In this document: in pieces, positions 59,643 through 64,000 of the stretch
Layout: each line of letters starts with the position of its first letter
Numbering within the stretch: position 1 is the first letter of the stretch
Origin: JAIYDJ01 sp031400505
GTDB taxonomy: Bacteria; Pseudomonadota; Alphaproteobacteria; Rhodobacterales; Rhodobacteraceae
Assembly: GCA_031400505.1 (NCBI GenBank)
Contig: JANNPZ010000068.1
Span: forward strand, 107,993 to 171,992
DNA: 64,000 nt
Direction of reading: 5' to 3'
Made by a program: the position numbers and the translations under genes
The notes under the pieces: model-generated
Told to the model about the DNA's origin: nothing
Databases searched by the model: none
Seen by the model: only the letters and a program-made list of their open reading frames with translations

Positions 59643-59704
59643 TCCCGCCCTCTCTTCGCCAACAACCGCTTCACAGCCGTGCTTACCGCAAAGCCCTGCC
59701 GTCG

Positions 59705-60226
59705 TCACGGGGTCTTTCGCCGTGCCGGTTTTCCCTTTGGTTTGACGGGCGGCTTTTCGGGTGTCCTTCCGCCAGAGAACACGACCAGACCCAGCGCACC
59801 GGCAAAAATGGCGATGTCCGCCACGTTGAATGCGTAAGGATTCTCGATGCCGCAACACGACATGTTCAGAAAATCCGCGACCGCGCCATATGCCACGCGG
59901 TCAACCACATTGCCCAGCGCCCCCCCGATCAGCAGGCCAGCCGCAACTTGCGCCCATTTGCCGGCGCCTTCGCGTCGCACCCATATCCAGACCCAGACCG
60001 AAATGGCCAGCGCCACAGCAATCAGACCCCAGCGCATCGCATCGGCATTGCTGGACAAAAGGCCAAAATTGACGCCCCGGTTCCAGGCCATTCGAAACAC
60101 GAGGAAAGGCGGCAAGACATCAATCTCGCCCCGCTCGATCAGGTTCAGGCCGAACACAACGCCCAGCTTGCTGATCTGATCCAAGGCAAAAATGCCGATC
60201 GCGACAAGAGGGACCAGCCGCATCAT
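59705..60226 (-). CDS. lspA: Lipoprotein signal peptidase
   Basis: Aspartic peptidase removing lipoprotein signal peptides, 173 residues and four membrane helices. NRGVNFGLL, GALGNVVDRVAYGAVADFLN and FNVADIAIFAG contain the conserved Asn and both catalytic aspartates. Basic C-terminal tail. Start overlaps the purH stop as TGATG. Confidence 0.95.
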   Translation of the reverse strand: MMRLVPLVAIGIFALDQISKLGVVFGLNLIERGEIDVLPPFLVFRMAWNRGVNFGLLSSNADAMRWGLIAVALAISVWVWIWVRREGAGKWAQVAAGLLIGGALGNVVDRVAYGAVADFLNMSCCGIENPYAFNVADIAIFAGALGLVVFSGGRTPEKPPVKPKGKPARRKTP

Positions 60227-61809
60227 CAATGCCGGAAATGCCGCTGGCCCGTGAAGATCATCGCCAGCCCGGCCGCATCCGCCGCTGCAATCACGTCGTC
60301 GTCGCGCATCGAACCGCCGGGCTGAATAGCAGCCGTAGCGCCCGCTTCGGCTGCTGCAAGCAGTCCGTCGGCAAAGGGAAAGAACGCGTCCGATGCCACG
60401 ACCGACCCTTGGGTTCGCGGCGTTGCCAGGCCCAGCGTATTGGCCATGTCGGCGCTTTTCAACGCCGCAATCCGCGTGCTGTCGACCCGGCTCATCTGGC
60501 CCGCGCCGATGCCGACTGTGGCACCATCGGCCACATAGACAATCGCATTGGATTTGACGTGCTTGGCCACCCGCCACGCAAACGTCAGGTCGGACAGTTC
60601 ATGTTCGGTCGGCGCGCGTTTGCTGACCACCCGCAGATCGCCCCGCACCAGGCCTGCCGCATCGCGGTCCTGCACCAGAAATCCGCCGGCAACCTGCCGG
60701 AAGGCCAGCCCCGGACTGCGCGGATCCGGCAGTGCGTCCGTGGTCAGCAAACGCAGGTTCTTCTTGTCTGCAAACACGGCGCGTGCGGCGTCGCTGGCCC
60801 CTGGCGCGATCACCACCTCGGTGAAAATCTTGACGATCTCGCGCGCGGTTCGTTCGTCAAGTGGCTGGTTCAGCGCCACGATCCCGCCAAAGGCCGATGT
60901 GCGGTCGCAATCATAGGCGCGCTGATAAGCCATCGCGAGCGTCGCACCCATGGCCACGCCGCACGGGTTGGCATGTTTTATGATCGCACAAGCCGGTTGA
61001 TCCGTACCCAGTTCAGCCACCAGTTCGAAGGCAGCATCCGTGTCGTTGAGGTTGTTGTAGGACAACTCCTTGCCCTGCCACTGCTGCGCTGTGGCAACGC
61101 CGTGCCGGCCTGAGCCATCGACGTAGAATGCGGCGCGTTGATGCGGGTTCTCGCCATAGCGCAACCCTTGCGCCAGCCGCCCGGCAAAGACCCGGTGCCG
61201 GGGCATATCGGCCAACGGCGCGGCCATCCACCCCGAAACCGCAGCGTCATAGGCGGCGGTCCGAGAAAAAGCCTGCAAAGCGAGCATCTTGCGGAACGCA
61301 GGCGTCGTCGCCCCATGTTGCGCCCGCATCTGATCCAGCAGTGGCCCATAATCCGCAGGATCGGTCACCACGGCGACAAAGCGGTGATTTTTTGCTGCGG
61401 CCCGGATCATCGCCGGTCCGCCAACGTCGATATTCTCGATGCACGTATCATAGTCCGCGCGGCGCGCCACCGTGGCCTCGAACGGGTAGAGGTTGACGAT
61501 CAGCAAATCGATCGGCTCGATCCCGTGCGCCGCCATGGCCAGCAGATGTTCGTCGTCGTCGCGCAGCGCCAGCAAACCGCCATGCACCGCCGGATGCAGC
61601 GTCTTGACCCGCCCATCCATCATTTCGGGAAACCCGGTCACCTCGGCCACATCCCGCACCGCCAGACCCGCGCTGCGCAGCATCACCGCCGTACCCCCGG
61701 TAGAGATCAGTTCGACCCCCTGCGCCGACAGGCTGCGCGCCAGATCCAGCAGACCCGTCTTGTCGGAGACTGAAATCAACGCCCGGCCGATGGGCACCAG
61801 ATTTGCCAT
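60226..61809 (-). CDS. purH: Bifunctional AICAR transformylase / IMP cyclohydrolase
   Basis: Last two steps of IMP synthesis. The 527-residue protein has the MGS-like cyclohydrolase domain (ALISVSDKTGLLDLAR, TGFPEMMDGRVKTLHPAVHG) and the transformylase domain with the catalytic KHANPCGVA and TSAFGGIVALN. The C-terminal AGLAMIFTGQRHFRH is diagnostic. It lies 23 bases downstream of the heparinase-like gene, in an order common in the family. Confidence 0.97.
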   Translation of the reverse strand: MANLVPIGRALISVSDKTGLLDLARSLSAQGVELISTGGTAVMLRSAGLAVRDVAEVTGFPEMMDGRVKTLHPAVHGGLLALRDDDEHLLAMAAHGIEPIDLLIVNLYPFEATVARRADYDTCIENIDVGGPAMIRAAAKNHRFVAVVTDPADYGPLLDQMRAQHGATTPAFRKMLALQAFSRTAAYDAAVSGWMAAPLADMPRHRVFAGRLAQGLRYGENPHQRAAFYVDGSGRHGVATAQQWQGKELSYNNLNDTDAAFELVAELGTDQPACAIIKHANPCGVAMGATLAMAYQRAYDCDRTSAFGGIVALNQPLDERTAREIVKIFTEVVIAPGASDAARAVFADKKNLRLLTTDALPDPRSPGLAFRQVAGGFLVQDRDAAGLVRGDLRVVSKRAPTEHELSDLTFAWRVAKHVKSNAIVYVADGATVGIGAGQMSRVDSTRIAALKSADMANTLGLATPRTQGSVVASDAFFPFADGLLAAAEAGATAAIQPGGSMRDDDVIAAADAAGLAMIFTGQRHFRH

Positions 61810-61832
61810 GTGTATCGCCCTTCACCCGCAGG

Positions 61833-63590
61833 TCACGGCGCGACCAACCCGTCGTCGCGCTCCAGATCCCGTATTGCAAGCGGAGTATCCTGTGCCTTCG
61901 CCAACGTCCAGCCTGCCCGCGTCTCGAAATCGGTCGCGCGCCCGGTCAACACGATTGCCCTGGTGCCGCGAGGTTGCAGGCGCCCCTTTTCCAGATAGAC
62001 CGAAGGCTCCAGCGTCAGGGCCGCCGACCCATCATGCCGGAAAACCCATATCTCGCCCGATTTCAGCGCCAACGAGACCGCAGTGCCGCCCAGATCCAGT
62101 GCTGCATCCACATCAGGATGCAAATGGAACCGCAGCGCAAATCCCACCCCTTCCAGCCGCCCGTCGGTCATGACCCGTTCGAACCGCCGTTTTTCAAGCG
62201 TGGTCAGACATGCCAGACTGTCGATGCCGCTCAGTCGCCGCCCGTCCGATGACAAGGACAAGTCGCGGACATGGCTCAGCCCGTGCGTCTCGGACCAACC
62301 ATTATGCGCCAGATGCAGCCCGGCACCTTCGGAAAGGACTGCTTGGCGCAAGGTTGTAATGGCCGCTCGATCGATCAGCACCTCGTCCCCGTCAACCGCC
62401 AGCCGGGACGAGGAAAACCCGTCGACAGCCAGCGTCGAATGCGATGGCGTCGCCCGACCCGCCCTGCGCCACTCCGCACCAAAATGCGCGCCCGAGCCAC
62501 AGTTCACGATGACCGGTCGTCGCCCCGACGTCATTTCGAAGGCGCAGGTGCTTGCATGCGCGGATACGCCCGCCCGCCCGCCCGGGGGCGCTGCCGCATC
62601 CACGATGACCGAAGTACGTCCGCCCGCCAGCCGGCAAAATCCCATGGCCAGGCCCTGCCCTGCCAACCCGCGCGCGCCCGGCCCCCGACCGGCGAGTGCC
62701 CGCCCTTTGGCTTGCGCCAGCGCCTGATCCAGCCGCCCGTCAATACCGCGCCCGCCCCCGTGAAACCGTGCCAGTCCTCCGTCTGCATGGCGCAGTGCCC
62801 GCAGTGTAGGCGCCATGCGGTCCAGCGCAGCCATCAATTCGGGCGGAGCAGTGCGCCCCGCCTCGGCCAACGCTTGCGCAGCCCAGGTCAGCAGCGTGAA
62901 GACCTCCAGCAAGTCTTCCGGATTCCGGGTCGGAATGCCCCCGTCCCTGTCAATCTCGGTCTTGCAATCGGCGGCAAGCGCAGCGATCGCAGGCCCCACG
63001 CGATCCCCCATGCCGGTCAAGGCAAGGCCCGCCGAGATCATTCCGGTCAATGCCTCGAATCGCGCCAGACCGGGCAGCGCCCGGCCCCAGCTGCGCGACA
63101 GATAGACGGTCTGCGTGGTTAGCAGCCGGAAGTAGGCATCCGACTGCGCCCGGTCGCGCCCCGACAACAGCAGGAATGCGTGATTGATCCATCGGATCAA
63201 CCGTCGTCCAGTCAGATCCGGCGACCACCCTGGCCCCTGCCCGCGACCGAACCGCGCGATCCAATCCCAGGTCCAGTCTTGCGCGCGTGCCCGCGCAACG
63301 GCATCGCCGACGGCGGCAAGATCATCGAGCCACGCAAACCCGTGTACTTCGGCTGCGGAATCATCGTCGGGTGACACCACATCCCAGATCGCGGCTCCCG
63401 GCTGTTCAACCAGCCCGCCACCCAGAAGAAAGTTACCCGCAATCAATTGCTTGCCGCGCGAATACAAGCCTATGCTGCGCGGTTCCGGCTGTCCGACAAA
63501 CCCGTCCGCCGCCCGCACCCGACGCGCACGCCACAGCGCCCACTTGTGCCAAACCATCCCTGTCTTGCCGCCAAGGCCTTCGCCCGCCAT
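61833..63590 (-). CDS. Heparinase II/III-family protein
   Basis: A 585-residue protein with an N-terminal alpha toroid (WIARFGRGQGPGWSPDLTGR) and a C-terminal heparinase II/III beta domain (GSGAHFGAEWRRAGRATPSH and STLAVDGFSSSRL; LAHNGWSETHGLSHVRDL). No signal peptide is apparent, unlike true polysaccharide lyases, so the role in Rhodobacteraceae is unclear, possibly envelope polymer turnover. It is immediately upstream of purH. The 198 bases before its start hold no gene that I can support. Confidence 0.85.
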   Translation of the reverse strand: MAGEGLGGKTGMVWHKWALWRARRVRAADGFVGQPEPRSIGLYSRGKQLIAGNFLLGGGLVEQPGAAIWDVVSPDDDSAAEVHGFAWLDDLAAVGDAVARARAQDWTWDWIARFGRGQGPGWSPDLTGRRLIRWINHAFLLLSGRDRAQSDAYFRLLTTQTVYLSRSWGRALPGLARFEALTGMISAGLALTGMGDRVGPAIAALAADCKTEIDRDGGIPTRNPEDLLEVFTLLTWAAQALAEAGRTAPPELMAALDRMAPTLRALRHADGGLARFHGGGRGIDGRLDQALAQAKGRALAGRGPGARGLAGQGLAMGFCRLAGGRTSVIVDAAAPPGGRAGVSAHASTCAFEMTSGRRPVIVNCGSGAHFGAEWRRAGRATPSHSTLAVDGFSSSRLAVDGDEVLIDRAAITTLRQAVLSEGAGLHLAHNGWSETHGLSHVRDLSLSSDGRRLSGIDSLACLTTLEKRRFERVMTDGRLEGVGFALRFHLHPDVDAALDLGGTAVSLALKSGEIWVFRHDGSAALTLEPSVYLEKGRLQPRGTRAIVLTGRATDFETRAGWTLAKAQDTPLAIRDLERDDGLVAP

Positions 63591-63788
63591 GCCCGCCTGC
63601 CCATGTCAAAGCCTGCTCTCGCCCGGTTCCGGGTCTCGTCAAATGACCATAGCGCTGCACAAACGCCCTGTCACCACAGACGACCAGCCCCGGTACCGTC
63701 TTTGCTCCGCCACTCTGCGTTACGGGCGCTGTGCAACAGAATTGCGATGCAAGGCCGGCTCGGTCTATGCAGCCCTTTCCGCGTCGCG

Positions 63789-64000
63789 CTAGGCCAGATG
63801 ATCGATACGTTGCAGATACTGCACCAGTCGCGCAACCTCTTCCATCCAGCGACCGATCAACTTGGGGTCATGCGGCGCTGCGTGAACGCCCACGGCGATT
63901 TCGCGTGCCAGCACCGCCTCGACAGCCAAAGACACCGGCACCGACACAAGCCGCCCCATCGCCGATCCGCGCGCATCGCCCCACGCGTCCATGGCCCAAG
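63789..64000 (-). CDS. C-terminal end of a probable saccharopine dehydrogenase-family protein
   Basis: The frame is open to the window edge and ends with TAG at 63789. The 70 visible residues include MDAWGDARGSAMGRLVSVPV and a helical tail ending YLQRIDHLA. This tail resembles the end of Rhodobacteraceae saccharopine dehydrogenase-like NADP enzymes, but no catalytic part is visible and the call is from memory of similar tails. Confidence 0.45.
   Translation of the reverse strand, partial: WAMDAWGDARGSAMGRLVSVPVSLAVEAVLAREIAVGVHAAPHDPKLIGRWMEEVARLVQYLQRIDHLA

Noticed and set aside
63591..63788. Frame continuing to 63792 on the + strand
   Set aside because: It is the tail of an antisense frame through the heparinase-like gene, with no start or ribosome binding site in the gap.

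Overview
The window is chromosomal DNA from an alphaproteobacterium of the Rhodobacteraceae/Roseobacteraceae type. The evidence is a GC-rich composition, an RpoE-ChrR pair whose promoters match the Rhodobacter sphaeroides pattern, a three-part BioMNY biotin transporter, a VPLPA-like C-terminal sorting tail on an esterase, Lrp-type regulators beside putA, and two copies of an intergenic repeat that I recall from Rhodobacterales. I see no rRNA, tRNA, CRISPR array, transposase, phage gene or replication origin. Coding density is high and many neighbours share stop/start overlaps.

Left third (1-26.6 kb): the topA 3' part and dprA; a 24-residue membrane peptide and a secreted protein; gabT; a GDSL esterase; bioMNY facing a thiolase/acyl-CoA ligase pair that runs on from aroQ and an HpcH-type aldolase; metF with divergent metR; an inositol-monophosphatase-family enzyme; a rhomboid protease; putA with divergent putR; a DoxX protein; a dipeptidase-SDR-CbiX operon; a secreted endonuclease/exonuclease/phosphatase-family protein; and a tightly overlapping trio of beta-keto acid cleavage enzyme, GNAT and acetylpolyamine deacetylase.

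Middle (26.6-44 kb): a protein kinase-USP fusion with a metallophosphoesterase; dadA; then the conserved rbfA-truB-rpsO-pnp block in scattered form. Two convergent class III nucleotide cyclases sit between rpsO and pnp, one with seven GAF domains and one with TolB-like and TPR regions. An RTX calcium-binding protein and a DUF1643 gene sit between rpsO and truB. An intrinsic terminator on the + strand between dadA and pnp has no annotated gene to terminate. The rpsO leader can close a perfect 10-bp stem directly before its ribosome binding site.

Right third (44-64 kb): dapB, a small secreted protein, an SdhAF4 homologue and an RsmB-family methyltransferase; then the singlet-oxygen regulon. rpoE-chrR and a five-gene divergent operon (FAD oxidoreductase, DUF1365, MFS, DUF3833, SDR) are each preceded by TGATCC-N18-TA boxes. 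Then hutD-rmuC-mutL, two M16 proteases, a DUF3035 lipoprotein, lspA, purH, a heparinase II/III-family protein, and the 3' end of a probable saccharopine dehydrogenase-family gene.

The best leads are the twin RpoE promoters and their membrane-lipid operon, the cyclase pair splitting rpsO from pnp, the possible S15 leader, the orphan terminator beside repeated TTCTGC/GCAGAA boxes, and the BKACE-GNAT-deacetylase operon. All family calls come from reading motifs by eye; no database search was run.
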